Shown here piece after piece: positions 40,701 through 48,401 of a stretch of DNA of 64,000 bases. Origin of the DNA: an uncultured Lentisphaerota bacterium (lineage in GTDB: Bacteria; Verrucomicrobiota; Lentisphaeria; Oligosphaerales; CAITYL01); assembly GCA_903921725.1 (NCBI GenBank), contig CAIXRA010000028.1:1-64000 (forward strand), read 5' to 3'. The notes under the pieces are model-generated. The model had not been told where the DNA came from and made no database searches. It saw nothing but the letters and a program-made list of their open reading frames with translations. The first letter of the stretch is position 1; each line of letters opens with the position of its first letter. The position numbers were made by a program, and so were the translations under genes.

Positions 40701-40839
40701 CCGCACGCGCTCGCCCAAGGCGAAGGTGTCGGTCGCCGGCATCATGGAGGATGAGCGGGAATCCGTGCCGCTTGCAAAGGGTGCCGCCACGTTCAAATTC
40801 CGCCCATTCGAAATCAAGACGCTGCTGGTGACGGAGTAG
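37753..40839 (+). CDS. Alpha-mannosidase (GH38)
   Basis: 1028 residues, no signal peptide, so cytoplasmic. The GH38 core is clear: VGHAHIDLAWLWRIRES near residue 254 (zinc-binding His and Asp), QLHAFVKEHYPALFERI, GRWEPQGAMWVEADCNL, and LWLPDVFGYSAALPQIL near 366 with the catalytic nucleophile Asp. The C-terminal half is the usual beta-rich domain (NALVRYEFDRGGRLVRAFDK). It trims alpha-mannose from imported N-glycan fragments. AGGAG is about 10 bases before the ATG. The lactate permease gene follows 114 bases on. Confidence 0.93.
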   Translation: MPTDRETAILEAQVQAFVAFLPDTLHPEFAPLELCGAVTQEPVPFARKDSLHFRPYGEGDTWGRKWDSAWFRVRGTVPRAWKGRTVVARLKFGGEACVFSDEGVPVQGLTSGDAWGHTVRRDRFPIAKPARGGETVDIWIEAAANGLFGVFRDSHPNPERAYDEHYEAKIETVRLCVFDEEAWHLWVEADLLLRLMKSLPARDPQRALILNALVRAADAWRFGAPNAAAVRPLLAPVLALKGGGGRCATVAVGHAHIDLAWLWRIRESIRKCARTFSSQLALIGEYPDYVFGASQPQLHAFVKEHYPALFERIRGAVKAGRWEPQGAMWVEADCNLAGGEALVRQILYGKKFWRDEFGVDVRNLWLPDVFGYSAALPQILLQAGVDTFLTQKMSWNQFNKFPHHTFIWRGLDGTGILTHFPPENSYSSDLGPDKLRFAAENFEERGFLPEFLTLFGYGDGGGGPTAEQIEAGLLQRSMAGAPSVRFGSAQEMFDRLHERRDELQEWRGELYLELHRGTYTSQAANKRCNRLAELQLRRIEMLFSGLPPAVYPAAELERIWKVALKLQFHDIIPGSSIGAVYEDSRKEYAEIFRSMAFLEASALQKLVGDEETDSVSLVNTLSQPFRGAVFLPGCTAAALRGPGGAAVPLQRTEGGAWAALELPGLSSAAYSALAKAPKTVKPAPPARRAGRVLENALVRYEFDRGGRLVRAFDKEAAHEAMRSGDRGNVITLYQDWPNYWDAWDIEQQAARQPLGEARLLEFRRGEDGPAVQSLLLEWAVGESRLTQEVRLAANSKRLDFVTRAEWRECRKLLRVGFDVDVEAAEAAFEVQYGVYKRPTHRNTSWDAARFEVCAHRFADLSEADYGVALLNDCKYGCTVAGRTLGLSLLRAPFYPDPDADRGEHLFTYSLLPHAGRLEDSGVMAEAHALNQPPVVAEGVLGWAPPLEVTGGGVLVEAVKRAESGKGWIVRLYEPRGIRSTCGIRTRSPKAKVSVAGIMEDERESVPLAKGAATFKFRPFEIKTLLVTE

Positions 40840-40953
40840 GGCGGCGGCACCCACGCCGCCGGTTATATTTACCCTCTTCCGAGCAGGATGTCGGGGAGCC
40901 GGCCGGCTCCTGTGAATCTTTTACTGTCCGATTTGTGGGGGAGGCATATTTTC

Positions 40954-42498
40954 ATGGAGTACAGACATCTCTTCTGGGCGCTGGTTCCAATCCTCTGGCT
41001 TCTGCCCAGTCTCGGCTGGCTCAAGATGGCCGCGTGGAAGGCGACGGCGGCGGCCCTTTTCCTGGCCGCCGCCATTTCGCTGCTGGTTTTCGACATGCCG
41101 GCGGTCCATGCGGGCGGCGCGCTGCTGGAAGGAATTCTCCTGGCGCTTTTCCCGATCATCTGGGTGGTTGTGTCGGCGCTCTTCGTCTACCGGATTTCGG
41201 TGGCCTCCGGCGGCATGGAAACCATCCGCCACATGCTGATGGGGCTTTCCCCCGACCGCCGGATGCAGACGCTGGTCATCGCCTTCGCCTTTGGCGGGTT
41301 TCTGGAGGCCGTGGCCGGTTTTGGCACGGCAGTGGCGATCCCCGCCGGAATCATGATTGCCATGGGTTTTGAACCGCTGCTGGCGGCCGTCGTCTGCCTC
41401 ATCGCCAACACCATCCCCGTGGCGTTCGGCGTCCTCGGCGTGCCGGTGGTCACCCTTGCGCAGGTCACGGGCATGCAGTCCGGCCCGCTTTCCATCTACA
41501 CGGCGCTTCAGCTGATTCCGCTCGTGCTGGTTCTGCCGGTCGGGCTGGTCGCCATGACGACGGGAAGCCTGAAGGCCGTGCGCGGCGTGGCGCTTCCAGC
41601 CGTGCTTGCCGGGGCGGTGTTCGGCGCCGCGCAGCTGCTGGTCGCGTGGCGGCTGGGACCCGAGATGCCGGCCGTCATCGGCTCCATCTGCGCCATGCTC
41701 TTCCTTGTCGGGTGGGCGCGCTGGCGGCCGGTGAAGGATGTCTGGCGGTTTCCCGGGGAGGCGGCGGATGCCGTCCGGCACGAGAAGACGCCTAGGCCGC
41801 AGATTCTGCGCGCCTGGTCGCCGTTTTTGCTGGTACTCCTGCTGATCGTCGTCACCCGCGCCGTGCCGTTCCTCGTGCCGCTGCTTGCCCGGCCGCCCTT
41901 CACGGTTCATCTGCAGACCTATTACGGAAGCGGCGGCAAGGCGCTGGCGTTTCCGCTGGCGGCCAGCGGCGGCACCCTGCGGTTCATCTCGGCGGTCGTC
42001 GGGGGCATGATCCAGCGGTTGCCGCCGCGCCGGATCGTGGGTGTCTTTGCGGAGACGCTCCGGATCTCCTGGAAGTCGATCCTGACCATCCTCTGCATTG
42101 TGGCGATGGCCAAGCTGATGGGCTACTCCGGCATGGTCGCCTGCATCGCCGCCGCGTTCGCCATGACCGGCCCGCTCTTCCCCTTCCTCTCGCCGTTCAT
42201 CGGTGCGCTGGGGACTTTCCTGACCGGCAGCGACACATCCTCGAACGTGCTCTTCGGCGGCCTGCAGAAGACGACGGCGCAGAACCTTTCCCTGTCCACC
42301 GACTGGATGGTGGCCGCCAACGCGAGCGGTGCGACCGCCGGCAAGATGATCTCCCCCCAGAGCATCTCCATCGCCGCCTCCTCCACCGGCCTGTCCGGAC
42401 GCGAGGGCGAGCTGCTCCGCCGGACCCTGCCGTGGTGCGTCGCGTATGTCGCCGTCATGGGCGTCATCGTCTGGCTGGGCGCAAAGTTCCTGACGTAA
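40954..42498 (+). CDS. lctP: L-lactate permease (LctP family)
   Basis: 514 residues from the ATG at 40,954 (GGGGGAGG about 10 bases before); upstream in-frame starts lack support. Twelve to fourteen hydrophobic helices are seen. LctP-type motifs include FGGFLEAVAGFGTAVAIPAG, LIANTIPVAFGVLGVPVVTL, and FLTGSDTSSNVLFGGLQKTT with NASGATAGKMISPQSISIAA. It moves lactate or glycolate with protons, either taking it up or exporting it as a fermentation product. Confidence 0.93.
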   Translation: MEYRHLFWALVPILWLLPSLGWLKMAAWKATAAALFLAAAISLLVFDMPAVHAGGALLEGILLALFPIIWVVVSALFVYRISVASGGMETIRHMLMGLSPDRRMQTLVIAFAFGGFLEAVAGFGTAVAIPAGIMIAMGFEPLLAAVVCLIANTIPVAFGVLGVPVVTLAQVTGMQSGPLSIYTALQLIPLVLVLPVGLVAMTTGSLKAVRGVALPAVLAGAVFGAAQLLVAWRLGPEMPAVIGSICAMLFLVGWARWRPVKDVWRFPGEAADAVRHEKTPRPQILRAWSPFLLVLLLIVVTRAVPFLVPLLARPPFTVHLQTYYGSGGKALAFPLAASGGTLRFISAVVGGMIQRLPPRRIVGVFAETLRISWKSILTILCIVAMAKLMGYSGMVACIAAAFAMTGPLFPFLSPFIGALGTFLTGSDTSSNVLFGGLQKTTAQNLSLSTDWMVAANASGATAGKMISPQSISIAASSTGLSGREGELLRRTLPWCVAYVAVMGVIVWLGAKFLT

Positions 42499-42619
42499 GC
42501 CGCCCGGGAAGTCCGTTTTGGCGCCGGCAGGCCGGATCGGCCAAGGCCGGGCAAGGAAAGGCGTTGTCTCCCGGCCCGGCGAGAGGTGCGCCCCTCAGGC
42601 GGATTGCACAATGGAAGTG

Positions 42620-44398
42620 TCACTTCACCTTGGCGGAGACGCGCTGGATGAGGGTGCCGGAGTCGGGGCCGTCCGCCATGGAGACGAAATGAAGGTAGCT
42701 CACGCCGTTCAGGCTCGGTGCGTTCAGGGGCAGCGTGCCGACCTTGCGTCCGTCCAGGAACAGCTCGGCGGAGGAGCCCTTGTCCGCTCCGTTCCATTTC
42801 AGGCTGAGGCGGTAGGACTCGCCGGCCTTCAATGTTTCAGAGCCGATCTTTTCGCCGGGCGCCAGTTTTAGCGTGTACAGCGCGTAAGGTTCGAGAACGG
42901 TGTCGCAGGCGTTGAAGAGCGTGTCGGTGAGGCTCAGCCGCACGCCGGCGGTCTTGTCCGTCAGGCGGAAGGCGATGTCCGCCTGGCCGTTGGTGCCGCT
43001 GGGGAAGTTCCAGGTGGCGCCGCCGCGGCGGTAGTCGGCACCGTTTTTTTCATTCACCAGGGCGGGGTTGTCAAGCCAGGCGATGCGCATGGCTTTCGCT
43101 TCGGGGGCGTCCGGGTTGGCGACAAGTTCGGCGGCGGGGGTGCGGTTGTAGGCGCAATGGCCTTTTATGGCGGGGATGAAGGTGTGGTGCGTCCAGGAGG
43201 CGAGGCCGTCGGAGAAGTCGCAGGAACGGGTCTTTTCGTAAAGCCATCGCGTGTCCATGATGACAAGGCGCCGGTGGCTTTTGTGCTGGCCGATTGAGAT
43301 GAGCACCCGGTTGGCGTCCAGCTGCACGAACTGGCTCTGGTGTTTCCCCCGGTCCGCGGAGCCGTTGGAGGTGGCGTAGTCGGCGCGGTTGCGGTGTTCG
43401 TCGAGGATGACTTCGCGGAACCCATTCCACGTTTTCCCGTCGTCGTTGGAGATGGCGGCGTGGATGGAATCGCGGTTGGTGAAGGCGTCCTCGCCACTGC
43501 CGGTGGCGGTGGGAAGTTCGGGGAGCGGATGGGTGTTGGTCCAAAGGGCGAGCAGACGGCCGTCGTTCAGTTTTCCCAAGGTCGGCATGGTGAGGGTCCC
43601 GTGGAAGCGGGAAGGGACGGCCTTGCTCCAGGTTTCGCCGCGATCCGTGGAGAAGGATTCGTAATGGGAGTCCTGCGAGGTGCGCACGAGCATCCAAAGC
43701 CTGCCGTCGCGCAGTTCGACAATGGTGGCCTCGACGGCGTTGTTTTGCCAGCGCAGCCCTTTGTGTTCCCCTCCAATTTCGTGCGGTGGCGAGGTCACGG
43801 CCACCTTGGATTTTCGCCAGTTCAGACCACCGTCGTCCGAAATGTACACGGTGGTGCCGTTGCCATGCGTGGGCAGCAGGAGCCGGCGGCCGCCGGCAAT
43901 GAATAGCGGGCTACGAATGATGCCGGGAATGACGAGCAGATCGCCTTGTTTCCTCCCGTCCCTCCAGTCGGCGGTGAGCTTCCCGTCCTTGGTCACGGCG
44001 AGCCACTTGCCGTCCAGTCCGCCCTGGGAGATGAACACGAACCCTCTGATGGGCTGGACGCGGATGTATTCCTTGGTGCGCGGGTTTTGCGCGAAGTCGG
44101 GGGATTCCTTGGGGATTCCTCCGAAGTTCGGCGGGTAGCCCGCCGGGGCCTTTTCGTCGCTCCAGGTCAGCCCGTTGTCACGGCTGACCAGATAATGCAG
44201 TGGTTTTTTGTCCCCGGAGTAATGGCGGATTTCGGTTCCGCTCACGCGCACAAGGCCGCGCCCCGCATCGGACGGCGGGACGCCGACGACCTGCGGCGCC
44301 GGGACGGCGGGCCCGTCTTGGACGGCGCCAGTCGGGAGGGCGGCGTACAGCGGGAGGAGGGTCGGGATGAGGAATAGGCGGAGGAATGCGATGTGCAT
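42620..44398 (-). CDS. Secreted sialidase-family (BNR-repeat) glycan hydrolase
   Basis: 592 residues from MHIAFLRLFLIPTLLPLYAA (ATG at 44,398), a signal peptide; an ATG 6 codons upstream is possible. At least four Asp-box motifs (SxDxGxTW) are visible: SRDNGLTW, SDDGGLNW, STDRGETW, SNDDGKTW, the hallmark of six-bladed sialidase propellers. The last 200 residues form a beta-rich domain like a laminin-G-type fold (GSSAELFLDGRKVGTLPLNA). An arginine triad for sialic acid could not be confirmed, so the enzyme may act on another sugar. Confidence 0.75.
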   Translation of the reverse strand: MHIAFLRLFLIPTLLPLYAALPTGAVQDGPAVPAPQVVGVPPSDAGRGLVRVSGTEIRHYSGDKKPLHYLVSRDNGLTWSDEKAPAGYPPNFGGIPKESPDFAQNPRTKEYIRVQPIRGFVFISQGGLDGKWLAVTKDGKLTADWRDGRKQGDLLVIPGIIRSPLFIAGGRRLLLPTHGNGTTVYISDDGGLNWRKSKVAVTSPPHEIGGEHKGLRWQNNAVEATIVELRDGRLWMLVRTSQDSHYESFSTDRGETWSKAVPSRFHGTLTMPTLGKLNDGRLLALWTNTHPLPELPTATGSGEDAFTNRDSIHAAISNDDGKTWNGFREVILDEHRNRADYATSNGSADRGKHQSQFVQLDANRVLISIGQHKSHRRLVIMDTRWLYEKTRSCDFSDGLASWTHHTFIPAIKGHCAYNRTPAAELVANPDAPEAKAMRIAWLDNPALVNEKNGADYRRGGATWNFPSGTNGQADIAFRLTDKTAGVRLSLTDTLFNACDTVLEPYALYTLKLAPGEKIGSETLKAGESYRLSLKWNGADKGSSAELFLDGRKVGTLPLNAPSLNGVSYLHFVSMADGPDSGTLIQRVSAKVK

Positions 44399-44496
44399 GG
44401 TTTGAAACCGTTCCATGTGGCCGTTCACCACTTCTTGAATTTCACAATGAATACGATCCAGTCTTGAGAGTGCCGAGTTCTCGGCCGCCCGGCCGG

Positions 44497-44745
44497 TTAC
44501 TTCTCAGCTAACGTAAGCCGTGCCTGTTCGATGGCAAGACCGACCCATTCCGTGGTCAGCGCCTTGAAGCGTCTGTAGGCGGCAAGCTGCACCGTCACGC
44601 GTTCCTCGTGCTTGTCCAGCACGTATTCTGTCCGCCCCTTGTCCTTGTGGACGTAGGTCAGATGCAGGTACAGTCCGCCTCTGGCGCGGCGGCGATGGCC
44701 TGCGGGACTTGGGCGGCGAACCCCGGCCCGTTCCGTTCCGGGCAC
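44497..44745 (-). CDS. DUF6788-like short protein or remnant
   Basis: 82 codons from a GTG at 44,745 with no ribosome binding site. The C-terminal 55 residues (GGLYLHLTYVHKDKGRTEYV, then AAYRRFKALTTEWVGLAIEQ) resemble DUF6788 proteins that often accompany transposases, where a YYLSWxxxGKTRxxYV block precedes a YRRFKEL helix. The usual Cys-rich centre is missing. The open frame continues upstream only as an antisense shadow of the next gene. It may be a decayed gene. Confidence 0.4.
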   Translation of the reverse strand: MPGTERAGVRRPSPAGHRRRARGGLYLHLTYVHKDKGRTEYVLDKHEERVTVQLAAYRRFKALTTEWVGLAIEQARLTLAEK

Positions 44746-44829
44746 TACGCGGCGCTCGAATTTAGGAAGGGATTGCCCCCGGCGGTTTTGCTGTGTACAT
44801 TGTGACGGATTACACGCAGGAGAGCCGCC

Positions 44830-45690
44830 ATGGCAGAGCAACTGGTTTTCAATCTGACGTCGGCTGAGAAGAAAAGCCAGAGCCCGGCGGAGCGCAGGGC
44901 TTCGCGCCAGCGCTTCGAGCTGCGCCGCGCCTCGTTGAAGTGGCTGCTGGAGACGGGCCGGCCGACGGCGGCCGCGCTCGACGCCGCCACCCGCATCTCC
45001 AAGTTCCGCGCGGATATCGCGGCCTTCTGGAGCCAGCCCGTGCGCAACATGCACGACGAGGGGCCGAGCCAGATTTTGCGCCCCGTCCGCACCGCCATCA
45101 TCCAGTGCTGTTTGACCCGCGCCGAGTGCTGGCCCGATTGCGCCCGCTCGCAGGAGCTTCTGCCGAAACTGTGCCAGCTCAAGGAGCAGGCGCAGGCGCA
45201 GGAGGCGGAGATCCGCCGGGACGAGCCGGAACTGCGCGACGGCGCCTCGCTCTTCGAGGAGTACGCGGTCTGGCGGTACGAGGACACCGTCAATCCGGAG
45301 TACCACCGCATCCGCCGCGCCATCGCCAAGACGGAGCACGCCGTCTACCGCGGCTCGCAGTTCGAGCGCATCCGGCAGGCGGCGCTGGCCGACCAGCTGT
45401 ACCTGGCGGTCCCCGAGGGGCTGATCCAGCCGCGCGAGCTGGCCGACGGCTGGGGGCTGCTGTGGGTCCGGAACGACATGCAGGTGACGGTGGCGCAGCC
45501 GCCGGAGACGCGCAATTGCCTGGATGCAAACAGGATGCACCTTGTCCAAAACATGGCCGCCGCGTCCGCCGACGCCATGCGCTGCGTCATCGGCCTCCAA
45601 GCGCACGCCAACGGGCGCCATTCCTTTGTGCGTCCGCCGCGCTTCCACCGCCGGCCGGTACACGCCTCGCTCGGCACGGAACAGGACTGA
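44830..45690 (+). CDS. Unknown protein with MmcB-like C-terminal motif
   Basis: 286 residues with AGGAG 7 bases before the ATG. The N-terminal half is charged and helical (SPAERRASRQRFELRRASLK, QLKEQAQAQEAEIRRDEPEL). Residues about 190-225, LADQLYLAVPEGLIQPRELA followed by DGWGLLWVR, resemble the core of phage-type MmcB/PD-(D/E)XK nucleases, but I could not place an ExK catalytic motif. Function is therefore open. Confidence 0.6.
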   Translation: MAEQLVFNLTSAEKKSQSPAERRASRQRFELRRASLKWLLETGRPTAAALDAATRISKFRADIAAFWSQPVRNMHDEGPSQILRPVRTAIIQCCLTRAECWPDCARSQELLPKLCQLKEQAQAQEAEIRRDEPELRDGASLFEEYAVWRYEDTVNPEYHRIRRAIAKTEHAVYRGSQFERIRQAALADQLYLAVPEGLIQPRELADGWGLLWVRNDMQVTVAQPPETRNCLDANRMHLVQNMAAASADAMRCVIGLQAHANGRHSFVRPPRFHRRPVHASLGTEQD

Positions 45691-45799
45691 ATTCCGCACG
45701 CCGCGCAGGCGTTGTGGCGGTTCGGCGGCATGATGGATTATATTCTTCCGGTGAGCTTGGATAAAGAAAAGTTGCAGGCGGAAGCGCGAAGGGTAGTCC

Positions 45800-47086
45800 A
45801 TGAAAATCATCTGTCCGGTGTGCCGCAAGCATCCGTTCACGGTTGAAGCCAGCCAGGTTGGAAAGGATCTGGCATGTCCGTGCGGAAGTGCCTTCACGCT
45901 GGATCAGGAGATGTACGATTCCGCTTCGAACCGGCGGCTTCTCATGGGGATGGCGGTTGTCGTTTCCGTGCTTGTCGTGTGCGGGTTGGCCGCGCTCATC
46001 ATGCTGATGGGTGGCGGGAAGAAAAAAGGACAGGTGGACCGGCCGTCCGCCCCCGCCCCCGTGGTTGTGGCCGTTCCGGCGGCACCCGCACCCAAGCCGC
46101 CGGTGAAGGCTCCGGCCGCCGCTCTCGTCGGTATTCCGCCGGGTGCCATCGTTCTGCCCGGACTGGCTTGGAGCTCCTCTAATGTGCGGAAGAGCCCCTT
46201 TGTCTGGGCGGCCGACGCGACGGCCTGCATCACGCGGCCCGGAAGCTACGCGGTCAGGCTCAACGGGAGTTCAGGGAAGGCGAGGCTGCAGATCCGCCAT
46301 GTGACCGCCATGCAGGACGGCGCGGTGCTTGCCTCCGACGAGCATGACGAATGGGCGGGGGCCGGCGCCGCCGGCAACGCCTTCATGCTCAAGATCGACG
46401 CGGTGCGGAGCGGCCGGCCGCTGCTGCTGCTGTTCGAGGTTTCACCGTTCCTGGGGATGACCGACAGCGCCGGCGAGGTTGTCATCCGGGAAGGCCCCGC
46501 CATGCTGCTTCAGGAAACGTTCGCCGGCACGTCCATGCCCGCCGGCTGGACCGTCGCCTGTTCATCCCGGCCCGGGACTGCCGTTGACGTTTCCGACGGC
46601 TGCCTGACCCTCCGCGCCGCCGCCAACGTCCATGCCTATGCCGAGCACAGCCTCGCGCCGGGGCTGACCACCATCGAATGCCGCATGAACCGGAAAAACG
46701 ACAACGGCGGGTCGTGGGGTCCGGCGTTGTGCCTGTTCTGGCCGGACGGGAAACTCGCGCGCATCAACGTGCGCCCGGCGTACGGGGCCCCGTTCGGCGT
46801 CGACGTCTCGGGCAGCAAGCATACCGAAGGCGGGAAGCTGTCCGGCGGCGGCGATATCCGGCTCCGCATCCGCCTTGAAGGCGGGCAGATGTTCTTTGAT
46901 GCCCGGATGGAGGACGCGAACGACTGGCAGCTTATCGCAACCTGTTCAGGCGCGGCATTCAACGGCTCGCCGGACCGCGTGCGCCTCGGCAAGACGCCGA
47001 CCTCCGAAAAGCCGGGGGATGCCGGCGCCGCCCCCGGATCGGACGGCGTCGTCCACTACCTCATGGTTGTGGCATACGGGATGTGA
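45800..47086 (+). CDS. Membrane-anchored protein with N-terminal zinc ribbon
   Basis: 428 residues with AAGGG before the ATG. A zinc-ribbon-like start (IICPVCRKHPFTV, ACPCGSAFTL) is followed by one membrane helix (LLMGMAVVVSVLVVCGLAAL), a Pro/Ala linker (about 75-110) and a beta-rich exported domain. The last 170 residues look like a concanavalin/DUF1349-type fold (LTTIECRMNRKNDNGGSWGP). This plan (zinc ribbon, helix, exported sensor or sugar-binding domain) is common in PVC bacteria. No function is assigned. Confidence 0.6.
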   Translation: MKIICPVCRKHPFTVEASQVGKDLACPCGSAFTLDQEMYDSASNRRLLMGMAVVVSVLVVCGLAALIMLMGGGKKKGQVDRPSAPAPVVVAVPAAPAPKPPVKAPAAALVGIPPGAIVLPGLAWSSSNVRKSPFVWAADATACITRPGSYAVRLNGSSGKARLQIRHVTAMQDGAVLASDEHDEWAGAGAAGNAFMLKIDAVRSGRPLLLLFEVSPFLGMTDSAGEVVIREGPAMLLQETFAGTSMPAGWTVACSSRPGTAVDVSDGCLTLRAAANVHAYAEHSLAPGLTTIECRMNRKNDNGGSWGPALCLFWPDGKLARINVRPAYGAPFGVDVSGSKHTEGGKLSGGGDIRLRIRLEGGQMFFDARMEDANDWQLIATCSGAAFNGSPDRVRLGKTPTSEKPGDAGAAPGSDGVVHYLMVVAYGM

Positions 47087-47157
47087 CGGCCGCCCGCCGT
47101 CCTCCGGTCAGCCCGCATCTTTCATGAAAATGGCGATCCGCTCGTGAAATATGCGGG

Positions 47158-48336
47158 TCAGCACCGGGCGTACTGCCGGGCGGTTTCCATCAGGATTTGC
47201 ACGGCAGCGTCAAGCTGGGCAAGCTCGATGTATTCCTCGGCGGCGTGCGCCTGGAGGATGCTGCCGGGGCCGAAGACGACGGTGTCGTACCCGGCCTCGC
47301 CGAAGCTGCCGGCGTCGGTGCAGTAATTGACCACGCCGGGCGGCATGCGCGCCCCGCGGGCGTCCCCCGCGGCGGCGAAGGCGCGGACGAGGGCGCTGTC
47401 CGCCCTTGAGGCGAACCCCGGGGCCATCGCCTTCCAGGTGATTTCGACCGGCTGTCCGGAATCGGCCCGTACCCAGGCCGCGAGCTCCTCCAGCATCGCC
47501 GCCGGCGTCTGCTGCGGCAGGAGGCGTACATCCACGAGGACGGCGCAGGAATCGGGCACGATGTTGACTTTGGTCCCGCCGCGGATGGTGCCGACGGAGA
47601 GCGTGGCCGGGGTGAAGCCGGGGTGCGAGGCCTCCAGCAGCCGGGTGCCGGCGAAGCGGCGCAGGGAGGCGATGACGTCGGCCATGCGGTAGATGGCGTT
47701 GTCGCCGGCCTCCGGGTGCGACCCGTGCGCCGCCTTCCCGCGGACGCTCAGCTCGAACCAGAGGTGCGCCTTGTGCCCGATGACCGGGCGGTTTTCGGTG
47801 GGTTCACCGACGATGACGGCATCGGGGCGCAAGCCGTTGATCTTCAGATGCTTCACGCCTTCGCAGCCGGTCTCCTCCGCGCAGCAGCCGATGAACAGGA
47901 GGTTCAACGGGGAACGTCCGGCGTTGCGTGTTGCGTGTTGCGTGTCGTGCAGCAGTTTTTCCAGCGCAACGAGCATGGCGGCCATCGGGCCTTTGGTGTC
48001 GCAGGCGCCGCGGCCGTAGAGGCGTCCGCCGCGGAGTTCCGGGGTGAACGGCGGAATGGTCATTCCCTCGACGCCGACCGTGTCGAGGTGCGCCTCAAAG
48101 GCGAGGGTCGGCGCGCCGGGGATCTGCGGACTCCGCGCCACGAGGTGCGGGCGCCCGGGTTCGAGCCACTGGAGTTCGACCGTCATGCCGAGCTGTTCCA
48201 GGTGCGCGGAGAGGAAGCGTGCGAGCGCCTCCTCCGTCGGGGCGCCGTCGGAGCGCGGGTCGCCGAGGCGGCCGGGGGAGCGGCTGTCGATGCGGACGAG
48301 TTCGGCGAGCAGGGCGGCGGCGGGGGAGGGGTGCAT
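47158..48336 (-). CDS. M20-family metallopeptidase (ArgE/DapE-like deacylase)
   Basis: 392 residues. Di-zinc ligands in order: FEAHLDTVG, GRGACDTKGPMAAML, AEETGCEG, and HAAEEYIEL near the C-terminus; the lid domain carries VRGKAAHGSHPEAGDNAI. Relatives cleave N-acetylornithine, N-succinyl-diaminopimelate or dipeptides; the substrate here is undetermined. Between the second and third metal sites the peptide HDTQHATRNAGRS is coded by a GCGTGTT spaced repeat (47,921-47,946), an in-frame insertion. No good ribosome binding site was seen. Confidence 0.87.
   Translation of the reverse strand: MHPSPAAALLAELVRIDSRSPGRLGDPRSDGAPTEEALARFLSAHLEQLGMTVELQWLEPGRPHLVARSPQIPGAPTLAFEAHLDTVGVEGMTIPPFTPELRGGRLYGRGACDTKGPMAAMLVALEKLLHDTQHATRNAGRSPLNLLFIGCCAEETGCEGVKHLKINGLRPDAVIVGEPTENRPVIGHKAHLWFELSVRGKAAHGSHPEAGDNAIYRMADVIASLRRFAGTRLLEASHPGFTPATLSVGTIRGGTKVNIVPDSCAVLVDVRLLPQQTPAAMLEELAAWVRADSGQPVEITWKAMAPGFASRADSALVRAFAAAGDARGARMPPGVVNYCTDAGSFGEAGYDTVVFGPGSILQAHAAEEYIELAQLDAAVQILMETARQYARC
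47921..47946. repeat. GCGTGTT spaced repeat inside the M20 gene
   Basis: Three to four direct units of TTGCGTG/GCGTGTT with a 7-base period, the same family as in dus and at 63,195-63,243. Frame is kept. Confidence 0.75.
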
Positions 48337-48401
48337 GGTGCGTTTCGGGGTTCAGGCTGTGGTGGCGGGGCTCATCGGACCGATCCGACCGATCGGCCCC
48401 C

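Noticed and set aside
44497..45897. 466-codon minus-strand open frame
   Set aside because: Most of it is the antisense of the 44,830-45,690 gene, which has a good ribosome binding site and protein-like composition. Only the last 82 codons have any family resemblance and were kept as a remnant.
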